A DNA stretch of 44,824 nt, from NCBI GenBank assembly GCA_030066195.1, contig JASJCB010000036.1, forward strand, positions 1 through 44,824. Direction: 5' to 3'. The translations under genes were made by a program, and so were the position numbers. Below, in pieces: positions 8,444 to 16,010 of the stretch. Under the pieces are notes generated by a model. It was not told the DNA's origin. It saw only the letters and a program-made list of their open reading frames with translations, and ran no database searches. This stretch comes from Acidobacteriota bacterium (GTDB lineage Bacteria > Acidobacteriota > Holophagae > Acanthopleuribacterales > Acanthopleuribacteraceae). The number at the start of each line of letters is the position of its first letter. The stretch's first letter is position 1.

Positions 8444-9282
8444 CAGGATACCTCCGCCGGTTCCTTTTCGGGTTGGGACCTGGTTTGCGGGCTTAGCCAC
8501 TGGATGGCGCCGGTGGGGCATCGCCAAATGGCGTCAGCGGTCGTTCGTTCGGGGTCCAGCACCACGGGCAGGCCGTCTTTCATAGCCAGCACGCCTTCCG
8601 GGGCGTCGCTGACGCAACGGCCGCAGGCGTCGCAGGCCACCGCACAGCCGGATCGGGCGTCCGGTCCGGTTAGAGGACTGTTGCAGGCAACCACCAGCGG
8701 TTGTCCCACCGGCTCCAGTGTGAACAGGTCCTTGGGGCATATTTCTACACAATCGTTGCAAGCGGTGCAGCGGTCGGGATCGACCTCGGGCAGGTTGAGC
8801 CGGTTCATACTAATGGCGTCGAAGGTGCACGCTTCTTCGCAATCGGCCAGGCCCAGGCAACCCCAGTTGCAAGCGCGACCGCCGCCGTTGACCAATGCGG
8901 CCGCGCGGCAGGAAGACAGACCCAGGTATTGGGCGGCGTCAACGGCAAGTCCCTTGCCGCCGCCGCAGTGCAGGCGGGCGACGCGGCGTTCCACCGAACC
9001 GGCGTCCACGCCCAGTCGCTCCGCGATTCGTTTGATTTCGGCGGGGCTGCTGACGGTGCAGCTCGCGGGGACGGCCTCGCCGTTAAGCAATGCTTGGGCG
9101 AAGGCGCGGCAACCCGGCGTGCCGCAGGCGCCGCAGTTGGTGCCGGGCAGCATCTCTTCCAGTTGGTCCAGGCGCGGATCTTCTTCCACGCGCAGGAAGC
9201 GCCAGGCCACGGCCAGGACCACGCCGAAGATCAGGCCGATGCCGGTCATGATCAGGATTGCCGTGGTTACCGTTGCTGCCAT
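8443..9282 (-). CDS. rnfB: Rnf complex ferredoxin-like subunit RnfB
   Basis: This 279-aa protein is the RnfB family electron entry subunit. A single N-terminal membrane helix is followed by the signature Fe-S domain EMLPGTNCGACGTPGCRAFA (residues about 43-62). Further clusters follow: CNWGCLGLADCEEAC, CTACNDCVEICPKD, and a less regular C-terminal pair CAVACDACGRCVSD. This gives more cluster motifs than the shortest RnfB proteins, as in several anaerobes. A good ribosome binding site (GAGGAGA, 5-6 bases before ATG at 9282) supports the start. It follows the 737-aa protein by 11 bases and overlaps the PFOR-like gene. Confidence 0.95.
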   Translation of the reverse strand: MAATVTTAILIMTGIGLIFGVVLAVAWRFLRVEEDPRLDQLEEMLPGTNCGACGTPGCRAFAQALLNGEAVPASCTVSSPAEIKRIAERLGVDAGSVERRVARLHCGGGKGLAVDAAQYLGLSSCRAAALVNGGGRACNWGCLGLADCEEACTFDAISMNRLNLPEVDPDRCTACNDCVEICPKDLFTLEPVGQPLVVACNSPLTGPDARSGCAVACDACGRCVSDAPEGVLAMKDGLPVVLDPERTTADAIWRCPTGAIQWLSPQTRSQPEKEPAEVS

Positions 9283-9293
9283 GGGTTATCTCC

Positions 9294-11507
9294 TCAGGGC
9301 AACGCCGCCGCCCGCTGCAAAACCTCCGGGGTTGCGGTAGCGTCGTCCGGTCTGGGTTCGCCGGGGTGGATGATGTGAGCCGGGCAGCTTTCCGCCGCGC
9401 TGACCAGTTGTTCGAAGGTTCCCCTGGTCGCGTCGGCGATATAGGCCTGTCCGTCGCCGTTGTATTTGAACATGAGGCTGTTGAGATTGGTGCATTCGTC
9501 GCAACTGGTGCACATGGCGCTGTTGATATAGGGTTCCTCGCTGTAGTTCTCCTCCTCGGGTTCCGCTTGAGGCGACGGTTTGGGTTCCACTTCCTCTGCC
9601 GGTTCCTCAGCGGCTTCGGGCGAGGTAGGGGAGGGGAGGGGACGGGCAGCGGGCAGGAGTGAATCCGGCTCCAGGTCCAGCAGGCCGCGGGCCAGTCGCG
9701 TCATGGCCTCTCTTCCCGCCTCGTCGCGGATGTCTTCGAGGCGCTGTTTCCATTCCTGTTCCTTTTGGGACAATTCGGCCTGTGCTTCTTCGCGCGCCTC
9801 GCGGGCCGCGCGTTGTGCATGGGGATTGTCGATACCGGCTTGTTCCTGCAGGATGCGCCAGTCGGCGGCCAATGCCGCGCACCATCCGGCAACCGTGCCG
9901 TCGATGTATACCCGGCGCGAAGTTTCGTCCTCATTTAAGGCTTGAATCACCGGCAACGCGTCTTCGTTGTCACTCGACAACACTTGAGGGAGAGGAGCGG
10001 TAGCCGGTTCTTCCTCGGTAACGGGTAGGAAGTGGTGACGGGCTCGGGGCAGCAGGCTCAAGGCGTCGGCGGGCGTGACGGGCGGATCACCGGCCAGGGC
10101 GGCTTCCGGGTCGGGGTTGCCGTCCAGGCTGAAACGCTCGGCCTGATGCGCGCCCGCGTTGGGATCGTCGTGGAACAAGGGCGTGGCGCGGCTCATCAGG
10201 GCGGCTTCCAAGAGCAGCAGGGGCGTATCGCAGTTGTCGGGCGGCACGGCGGCTACCATGACGGCCGGCCCGATTGCTTCCAACATGTGGTTCCAGCCAT
10301 GGAGCATGTGCATCGGACGGGCCGTACTGGTTTGCGTGACAAAGGTGCCGCGACAGGCCCGGGCAACCGAGGCAATATCGATATGTCCGAGATTGGGATC
10401 GGGCAGTTCGATTGCGTCGCGCAGCAAGAGGACGCGCAGGGGCAGGCCCGAGGCGGTCAAGGCGGCAAAGCGGCCCAGGTGCTCGCCCTTCAGGTATTCG
10501 GCGCGTTCCACCACCAGGATTTGGGGAAGTTGGAAGCGCTCGTCCTCGGTGCAGTCGCGCCAATCGAAACGGGCCAGCAGCAGGTCGTGGCGTTCGGGCA
10601 GGTAATCGCCGTGTAACTCCAGTCGAGCCGCGCGGACGGCGCGGAAGACCCGGTTCAGGCGCTCCACTCTTCCCGAGAAGATTTCGGCGGCGCGTTGGAA
10701 GCCGTCCGAGGCGGTTTGCATGGGGTGGTCAGCTAGGCAGGGAAGGCTTTCGCGGTGGCACAGGATGAGATCCTTGACCGGATTTTGGAGAAACTCTGCC
10801 AAGACACTGAGGGTATCCGCGATGCGCCGGCGTCGTTCGGCAGACATGGTGGGCGTGCCCTTGGGGACGGACAAGATGGTCGCCATGGCTTCCGTGTCGA
10901 ACAGCTCTCCGGGTTTGCCCAGGACGGCGTTCAGGGTTTCGGCATCTCGCGGTTGCTTACCGTCTTCCACTCGCAGGATATCCAGCAGGCGGTCGGCCAG
11001 GTGCTTCAGTTCGGCGCACCAGGCTGTTCGGCGTTCACTGAAACGGGCGTTCAGGCTCTCCCGATACAGCCATAAAGGAAGGGTGTGGTCGGGTTGTAGT
11101 AGATGACCGCTCAAGGGCAGGAAGGGCTTCAGCCTTTCCCACTCATGGCTCAGTTCCTCGCGGCCCGCATCGCTCAGGTCCAGCATGGCCTCGAAGGCAG
11201 TGAAAGTCTCGTCGCTTTGAAAGCCCGCGCCGCGGCTTGCGGCCGCTTTGAGGAAGTGGAAGCGGTGCGCGGCGATGATGCGGGCGGGCGCACCCTCCGC
11301 CTCCAGTTTATCCAGAGCGTCGAAGAGAACTCGGGGTAGCGGGACAGGTTTACCGTCGCCGTTGTCGATGAGGGGGAAGCGCCGCCACAGGTGCTCGGGC
11401 CGGGCCGGGGTAACCAGGGCCTCGGCGTACCAATCCGTCGACGGCTCGGGTTGGTCCAGGCCCAGATAGAATCGCCAGGGAGCGGGGAGCCGGGTTTGTC
11501 GCGTCAT
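9294..11507 (-). CDS. PFOR-related protein with C-terminal ferredoxin domain
   Basis: This 737-aa protein has no clear match over its first 400 residues. From about 420 to 470, HMLHGWNHMLEAIGPA and EAALMSRATPLFHDDP resemble the C-terminal part of PFOR domain VI. A charged coiled coil follows at about 555-605, then an acidic, Pro-rich linker. A mono-cluster ferredoxin domain ends the protein, with CTSCDECTNLN and ESCPAHIIHPG giving the C-x2-C-x2-C ... CP pattern. Its tail layout parallels the 1313-aa protein two genes on. It starts eight bases after the korB stop with GAGGTAGGCC before ATG. I infer an electron carrier between KorAB and RnfB; this is unproven. Confidence 0.7.
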   Translation of the reverse strand: MTRQTRLPAPWRFYLGLDQPEPSTDWYAEALVTPARPEHLWRRFPLIDNGDGKPVPLPRVLFDALDKLEAEGAPARIIAAHRFHFLKAAASRGAGFQSDETFTAFEAMLDLSDAGREELSHEWERLKPFLPLSGHLLQPDHTLPLWLYRESLNARFSERRTAWCAELKHLADRLLDILRVEDGKQPRDAETLNAVLGKPGELFDTEAMATILSVPKGTPTMSAERRRRIADTLSVLAEFLQNPVKDLILCHRESLPCLADHPMQTASDGFQRAAEIFSGRVERLNRVFRAVRAARLELHGDYLPERHDLLLARFDWRDCTEDERFQLPQILVVERAEYLKGEHLGRFAALTASGLPLRVLLLRDAIELPDPNLGHIDIASVARACRGTFVTQTSTARPMHMLHGWNHMLEAIGPAVMVAAVPPDNCDTPLLLLEAALMSRATPLFHDDPNAGAHQAERFSLDGNPDPEAALAGDPPVTPADALSLLPRARHHFLPVTEEEPATAPLPQVLSSDNEDALPVIQALNEDETSRRVYIDGTVAGWCAALAADWRILQEQAGIDNPHAQRAAREAREEAQAELSQKEQEWKQRLEDIRDEAGREAMTRLARGLLDLEPDSLLPAARPLPSPTSPEAAEEPAEEVEPKPSPQAEPEEENYSEEPYINSAMCTSCDECTNLNSLMFKYNGDGQAYIADATRGTFEQLVSAAESCPAHIIHPGEPRPDDATATPEVLQRAAALP

Positions 11508-11515
11508 GGCCTACC

Positions 11516-12469
11516 TCACACACAATATAGATCCAGTAGTTTATCCATGGCCTCCACCTTTTCGGCAGGGGTGGTGTCCAATCCTTCGCGGGTGTAGCTG
11601 TCGTAGTGTTCCGCTTCCTCGTCGCGATAGAACAGGCCGATGGGCAGCACGTCCTCGCGCATGGCGTGATTGAAAGCGTTCATGCGGTCGGCCGGGTCGT
11701 GTTCCACCCGTGTGGTGAAGGTGCGGATCAGCGCATCGTCCACGGGCACGCCGTCGGGATGGGTCATCAGCAGGATCTTGCTTGGATCGGTCTGGAAGAG
11801 CTCGAAGTTGTCTCCGGTGAAATGGGGGCACCGCTGCATCACGCGCACGAAGGCAAAGCCCGGATGGTGAAAGGCCTCGCGCAGGGTGGCGTACAGATGC
11901 GGCGGGTTCCAATCCACGGTTTGAGCGATGAAGGACGCATTGGGTACGCCCAGGGATACGGTGATGGGGTTCATGGGACTGAGGAAAGCGCCGTCAGGGT
12001 GCGTGTTGGTCCTGCGGCCTCTGCGCGTGGTGGGCGAGGTCTGCTTTTTTGTGAGGCCGTAGATGTTGTTGTCGAACATCATGACGACCATCTTCATGTT
12101 GTAGCGCAGGGCGTGAATCCAGTGCGCGGTGCCGATGGAGCAGCAGTCGCCGTCGCCGGTGGCCACGAAGATATTTAAATCCGGCCGACGGGCGCGAATC
12201 CCGGAAGCCACGGGCAGGGCGCGGCCGTGCAGACCGTGGAAGCCGTAGGTCTTCATATAGTGCGGGAAGCGGCTGCTGCAACCGATGCCGCTGACGAAAA
12301 CGGTTTGTTCGGGCGGCAGGCGTTCGTCGCGGCACAAGCGCTGTACCGCGTTCAACACGGAGTGGTCGCCGCAGCCCGGGCACCATTTCGCCTGGCAGCC
12401 CTCGTAATCGGCCAGAGCATAGTCGCGAGGTTCGGGTTCCAGGACCCAATCTGTTTTGAGGCCTAGCAT
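11516..12469 (-). CDS. korB: 2-oxoglutarate:ferredoxin oxidoreductase beta subunit
   Basis: This 317-aa KorB-type subunit binds thiamine diphosphate and a [4Fe-4S] cluster. It shows WCPGCGDHSVLNAV near residue 30 (cluster Cys and TPP contact), GIGCSSRFPHYMKTYGFHGLHGR near 70 (key residues GIGCSSR and HGLHGR), and the TPP-Mg motif ATGDGDCCSIGTAHW near 112 with NNIYGLTKKQTSPT. These are features of the 2-oxoacid:acceptor beta family, with the 2-oxoglutarate type best supported by partner KorA. The start at 12469 overlaps the korA stop by seven bases; a much longer in-frame start lies inside korA and is rejected. The enzyme oxidatively decarboxylates 2-oxoglutarate to succinyl-CoA and reduces ferredoxin. 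Confidence 0.93.
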   Translation of the reverse strand: MLGLKTDWVLEPEPRDYALADYEGCQAKWCPGCGDHSVLNAVQRLCRDERLPPEQTVFVSGIGCSSRFPHYMKTYGFHGLHGRALPVASGIRARRPDLNIFVATGDGDCCSIGTAHWIHALRYNMKMVVMMFDNNIYGLTKKQTSPTTRRGRRTNTHPDGAFLSPMNPITVSLGVPNASFIAQTVDWNPPHLYATLREAFHHPGFAFVRVMQRCPHFTGDNFELFQTDPSKILLMTHPDGVPVDDALIRTFTTRVEHDPADRMNAFNHAMREDVLPIGLFYRDEEAEHYDSYTREGLDTTPAEKVEAMDKLLDLYCV

Positions 12470-14361
12470 GTTGCACCTCTCATTTCGTCCATGCGGTGTT
12501 TGAGTACATCGACCAGGATGCCGGGTTGCAACGGGCTGCCCGGCACGCGTGACCAGAAGTCGATATCGATCAAGGTCCTGGCTCGCAACAACATGGCCAA
12601 CTGGGCCGGCCGTCTGGCTCCGGCGAAGGCGGGGTCGTCCTTCTTGTCGCTGTAGTTGATCTCGATGGTCATGACCTTTTTGAAGCGGCGGAACATTTCG
12701 GTGAGACCGGGTTGCAGCGGTGAGAGGAATTGCAGGTTCACGCTGGAAATCTTGCGGCCCTGTTTGCGCAGGCGGGTGACCGCTTCCTCTACAGCGCCGC
12801 GGGTAGAGCCCCAACCCACTACCAGCAGATCGCCGGTGTCGTCACCGAAGATGGTAGGCGGCTTGAGCGTGCGTTGCAGGGCCGCCAGTTTCTTGCTGCG
12901 CATGGCGATGGTCTTCTGGTTGGTGCCCGATTCATAGACGACCTTGCTGTGGCGGTCGTGGCCCAGGCCGGTGAGTACGTAGGCGCCGCCGCGTTGCCCC
13001 GGGATGGGCCGCCGGGAGAGGCCGCTTTCGCTGTCCCAGTTGTAGGGCGCCACGTCCGGGTCCCAGTCGCTCTGATCGATGGGCGGGGACAATTGATCTT
13101 CGCTGAGCCGGGGACGCGGGAAGGGTTGCACGCCGGTAGCCAGGTTGGCGTCGGAGAGCACGAAGACGGGACCGCGAAATTCCTCTGCCAGGCGACGAGC
13201 GGTGATCATGAAGTGGAAGCATTCTTCGATGGTGGAGGGCGCCAGCACGATCTTGGGCGCATCGCCCGGACTGCCGTGCAGCACGGCCAGCAGGTCGGAT
13301 TGTTCCACCTTGGTAGGCAGTCCGGTGGAGGGACCGCCGCGTTGGACATCCACGATCACCAGGGGCACCTCGGCCATGACGGCCAGGCCGATAAACTCGG
13401 TCTTCAGGGCCAGGCCGGGCCCGGAGGTAATGGTCACCGCGGTTTTACCGGCATAAGAGGCGCCGATTGCAAAGCCGATGGCGGCAATCTCGTCCTCGGC
13501 CTGATGTACGAAACCACCCACCTTCTTGAAGTTGGCGGCCAGATAATGGGAAACGGAGGTGGCGGGCGTGATGGGGTACATGGAACAGATTTCCATGCCC
13601 GCGGCCATGCAGCCCATGGCCAGCGCCTGGTTGCCGTTCATAACCACATGGGGACGATCGTCGCGGCGCGGCGGGATGCGCCAGGTCTGCGTCAAATTGG
13701 ATCGCGCCCAGGAGAAGCCGGACTCGAACAACTGAAGGTTGCTGTTGAGCACCTTTTCGCCCTTGGCTTGGAAGCGGCGGGTGATCATCTTCCGCATCAG
13801 GTCCTTGTCGCGATTGTAAAGACGGCAGAGCAGGCCCAGCACCCAGATATTCTTACCACGCCTGGCGTCGCGCACATACTCCAGGCAACAGGCCTCCATG
13901 GGTACGCCCGTCACCTTGTAACCGCGCTCTCGTAGATCGGTCAGGGCCTCGTTATAGGTGTTGCGGACGTCCTCGCGGGGATCATTCTCCCATTTGTTTT
14001 CAAGGAAGATATGAGTGCCCTTTTTGAACGCGCCCTGATCGATGCGGCTATAGAGCACCTGCTCATTGAAGCCGATGACCACGTCGGCTTTATCGCCCGC
14101 GTTGTGCAAGGCGCGGGCGCCCACGCGGATGCGGTTGCCGCTGGCCCCGGGCACCGAACGGGAAGGCGGTTCGATTTCAGCGGGAATGATTTCCACGGTC
14201 CATACGCCGTTCCCCATCATGGCCGAGGCCTGGCCGAAGATTTGGCCCGCGGTTTGGGCGCCTTCGCCCGAATCGCTTACGATTTCTACAATGTGCTCAT
14301 CCAGAAGCGTGACCGCGTCTTTCTGTATCTTCGCGGTAACCGGAGAAACGATATGATTCAT
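12463..14361 (-). CDS. korA: 2-oxoglutarate:ferredoxin oxidoreductase alpha subunit (gamma-alpha fusion)
   Basis: This 632-aa protein fuses the gamma domain (about residues 15-200, with EIVSDSGEGAQTAGQIF) to the alpha subunit (from about 230, with GNQALAMGCMAAGMEICSMYPITPATSVSHY). MYPITPATS is the family signature contacting substrate and TPP. ITSGPGLALKTEFIGLAVMAEVPLVIVDVQRGGPSTGLPTK (key residues SGPG, QRGGPSTGLPT) identifies a KorA/VorB-like alpha chain. The ATG at 14361 has AGGAGG eight bases upstream; an in-frame upstream ATG at 14406 lacks this and is rejected. It heads the kor-rnf operon. Confidence 0.93.
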   Translation of the reverse strand: MNHIVSPVTAKIQKDAVTLLDEHIVEIVSDSGEGAQTAGQIFGQASAMMGNGVWTVEIIPAEIEPPSRSVPGASGNRIRVGARALHNAGDKADVVIGFNEQVLYSRIDQGAFKKGTHIFLENKWENDPREDVRNTYNEALTDLRERGYKVTGVPMEACCLEYVRDARRGKNIWVLGLLCRLYNRDKDLMRKMITRRFQAKGEKVLNSNLQLFESGFSWARSNLTQTWRIPPRRDDRPHVVMNGNQALAMGCMAAGMEICSMYPITPATSVSHYLAANFKKVGGFVHQAEDEIAAIGFAIGASYAGKTAVTITSGPGLALKTEFIGLAVMAEVPLVIVDVQRGGPSTGLPTKVEQSDLLAVLHGSPGDAPKIVLAPSTIEECFHFMITARRLAEEFRGPVFVLSDANLATGVQPFPRPRLSEDQLSPPIDQSDWDPDVAPYNWDSESGLSRRPIPGQRGGAYVLTGLGHDRHSKVVYESGTNQKTIAMRSKKLAALQRTLKPPTIFGDDTGDLLVVGWGSTRGAVEEAVTRLRKQGRKISSVNLQFLSPLQPGLTEMFRRFKKVMTIEINYSDKKDDPAFAGARRPAQLAMLLRARTLIDIDFWSRVPGSPLQPGILVDVLKHRMDEMRGATC

Positions 14362-14452
14362 CAGTATCCTCCTGGCCTTCAACAGGCCCGCGGTGTTCGG
14401 ATGCATGGGGATTATGGCGCTGCCTGCGGCAAAATCCCCAAGCCGGACACCG

Positions 14453-14917
14453 TTAATCAGCGGCCCCTATTTCGGTATTGGCGGCTTCTAATACCATCAT
14501 GCTTTCGCGCTCCTCATGATGTTTGAGGATCTCGGTGTAGGCTCGTAGGTGGTTGCCCAATACCACAAAGGTTTCGGGATGATTGCGATCGATTTCCCGG
14601 GCGGCGGCGCGAACCCCGGCCAGCTTGCCTTCCAGCAGCCGGTGGTCGCGGATAACGTCGCGTAACTGACTTTCCAGCCGGGGCTTTTCCTCGGCCAGGC
14701 CGGCACAGGCGCCCATGCGTTCTTCCAACTGGAAGTGGTTGCGGGTGCGGCTGTCCAGCAACTCGGTCAGCTTCAGGATATCGGTAACCAGGGAGCCGTC
14801 GTGACGGCTTTCCAGTTCGCCGGTCATCTCCTCCAACATAACGATAGCGCGGCACATGGTTTGGTAATCGTTCTCAAGTACTTCGCCGATAAAGGTTTCA
14901 ACGGCTTGATGACTCAT
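14453..14917 (-). CDS. Hemerythrin-like (HHE) protein
   Basis: This 154-aa all-helical protein has the ligand spacing of the hemerythrin HHE family: H61-x3-E65, H92-x3-E96, H123, and HH133-134 followed by E138. Such domains bind a di-iron centre and sense or carry oxygen or nitric oxide. There is no signal peptide, so it should be cytoplasmic. It lies 91 bases upstream of korA in the same orientation, preceded by AAAGGGGGA as ribosome binding site. It could be co-transcribed with the oxygen-sensitive KorAB/Rnf genes and protect them or report on oxygen, but that is inference. Confidence 0.75.
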   Translation of the reverse strand: MSHQAVETFIGEVLENDYQTMCRAIVMLEEMTGELESRHDGSLVTDILKLTELLDSRTRNHFQLEERMGACAGLAEEKPRLESQLRDVIRDHRLLEGKLAGVRAAAREIDRNHPETFVVLGNHLRAYTEILKHHEERESMMVLEAANTEIGAAD

Positions 14918-15067
14918 CGTGTCCCCCTTTCAAAAACTGGTCGCAACAGCGATGTGACGCGGCCTTGTTCAAGGCATTTGTAGCAAAGAGCGGACCAAGC
15001 CGACCGGGGGAAGATTCGACACGTATGGAGGGAGCCCTCGACGCAAATAGTGGAGTATAAAAAGGAA

Positions 15068-15091
15068 AAGGCCGAGAAATGTCCCGGCCTT
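15068..15091 (-). terminator. Third copy of tRNA terminator hairpin
   Basis: AAGGCCGAG pairs imperfectly with TCCCGGCCTT around a short loop, followed on the minus strand by TTCCTTTTTAT. One stem position is mismatched compared with the other two copies, as expected for a redundant decaying unit. Confidence 0.65.
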
Positions 15092-15161
15092 GTAACCGGC
15101 TCTACGCCTTCGGCGCATCTGCGACGGCGCACGGACTCGAACCGCGGAGTATAAAAAGGAA

Positions 15162-15184
15162 AAGGCCGGGAAGTTCCCGGCCTT
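15162..15184 (-). terminator. Second copy of tRNA terminator hairpin
   Basis: AAGGCCGGG/CCCGGCCTT with a 5-base loop, followed on the minus strand by TTCCTTTTTAT. It is part of the second tandem unit and would stop any read-through past the first terminator. Confidence 0.75.
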
Positions 15185-15254
15185 GTAAATGGCTCTACGC
15201 CTTCGGCGCATCTGCGGCATCGCACGGACTCGAACCGCAGAGTATAAAAAGGAA

Positions 15255-15277
15255 AAGGCCGGGAAATTCCCGGCCTT
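15255..15277 (-). terminator. Rho-independent terminator after tRNA-Asn
   Basis: AAGGCCGGG at 15255-15263 pairs with CCCGGCCTT at 15269-15277, and on the minus strand it is followed by TTCCTTTTTAT. It lies six bases past the encoded CCA of tRNA-Asn. Equivalent hairpins lie at 15162-15184 and, with one weakened pair, at 15068-15091. Confidence 0.85.
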
Positions 15278-15282
15278 GTAAA

Positions 15283-15358
15283 TGGCTCCGGCGCACGGAC
15301 TCGAACCGCGGACAAGGTGGTTAACAGCCACCTGCTCTACCAACTGAGCTACGCCGGA
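15283..15358 (-). tRNA. tRNA-Asn (anticodon GTT)
   Basis: The minus strand reads TCCGGCGTAGCTCAGTTGGT from 15358, a standard acceptor and D arm. The anticodon stem GGTGG/CCACC encloses loop CTGTTAA with anticodon GTT, and the T arm contains GGTTCGAGTCC. The acceptor stem TCCGGCG pairs fully with CGCCGGA; the discriminator base is G, and CCA is encoded (15285-15283). A strong promoter lies upstream and a terminator directly downstream, so it is a single-gene transcription unit. Confidence 0.98.
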
Positions 15359-15424
15359 AAATAACTTAGCTACATAAAAAAAAATGCGCCGGGCCTTACT
15401 CAATTATCCCAGCGACAGAGCGAG

Positions 15425-15453
15425 ATTCTAACGGAACCCCCATGGTGAGTCAA
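15425..15453 (-). promoter_or_regulatory. Sigma70-type promoter for tRNA-Asn
   Basis: On the minus strand TTGACT (15453-15448) and TAGAAT (15430-15425) are separated by exactly 17 bases. Transcription would start near 15418, about 60 bases before the tRNA, leaving a 5' leader with a run of nine A/T bases. The -35 box overlaps the last codons of the TIGR00725 gene. Confidence 0.85.
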
Positions 15454-16010
15454 CACCTTTTTGTAGATTTTTTAAGTGCTCCCAGGGGGAGAAGTTGGGA
15501 ACCTTTCAGGAGTTCGTCTACCAGGCCGTCAAGTTGTTCCATGGCATCGGTTGCGTCCCCGGCAAAACTGACCCGCGGGCCGCCCAGGCTTTGGAAGAAC
15601 TTTTTTGTGGTTTCATCTTCAGTAATGATGATCAGGGGCCGACCCGCCTTGACGGCAAGGGCCGCTTCGGAAGTGGTGCCCGGACCGATGCGATCGGCCA
15701 ACACCACTACCGCATCGCTCGCCAACACATTGACATTGTTGCGGGCGCTTCCCAATCCGGTGGGTAAAGCCAGGACTACTCCGGGCGCCGCCTGACGTTT
15801 CTCGCCGGGGAGGAGGCCCAGCGTCAGACCACCGGCGCTGCTCGCGGCCCGGTTGACTGCCGCCATAACTCCCGCGTCTCGCCCTCCGCTCAGGGTAACC
15901 CAGCCGCGTGAGGCAATGGCCGCGCCCAGTTCGAGAGCTCTTTTCACATCCTCTTCCGATGCACCGGCGCCCGCGCCCATCACCCCGATGACGATCGCGC
16001 GTGCTTCCAT
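15450..16010 (-). CDS. TIGR00725/SLOG-family protein
   Basis: This 186-aa protein has a Rossmann-like SLOG/LOG fold: IGVMGAGAGASEEDV near the N-terminus binds nucleotide or phosphate, then WVTLSGGRDAGVMAAVNRAA, GLLPG and ARNNVNVLASDAVVVLADRIGPGTTSEAALAVKAGRP (key residues GPGTTSE). This pattern matches the TIGR00725 family, whose function is not settled; relatives include lysine decarboxylase-like nucleotide monophosphate hydrolases. Its start codon overlaps the nitrilase stop (TAATG), so the two are probably translated together. It is the last gene of a three-gene operon. Confidence 0.82.
   Translation of the reverse strand: MEARAIVIGVMGAGAGASEEDVKRALELGAAIASRGWVTLSGGRDAGVMAAVNRAASSAGGLTLGLLPGEKRQAAPGVVLALPTGLGSARNNVNVLASDAVVVLADRIGPGTTSEAALAVKAGRPLIIITEDETTKKFFQSLGGPRVSFAGDATDAMEQLDGLVDELLKGSQLLPLGALKKSTKRC

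Larger units (their letters stand above)
15053..15313 (-). repeat. Tandem array of terminator plus tRNA-Asn 3'-end fragments
   Basis: Three units begin with GAGTATAAAAAGGAAAAGGC at 15053, 15147 and 15240, giving a period of 93-94 bases. Each holds a GC-rich hairpin followed, in plus-strand order, by a copy of the 3' part of the neighbouring tRNA-Asn (GCACGGACTCGAACCGC). In the third unit this is the real tRNA; in the other two only about the last 20 bases of the T arm are kept, next to about 25 unrelated bases. Read on the minus strand, the tRNA is followed by terminator, tRNA tail, terminator, tRNA tail, terminator. Confidence 0.9.

Noticed and set aside
12470..12814. Longer KorB start inside korA
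   Set aside because: It would overlap korA by over 350 bases; the start at 12469 with a 7-base overlap fits the KorB family N-terminus.
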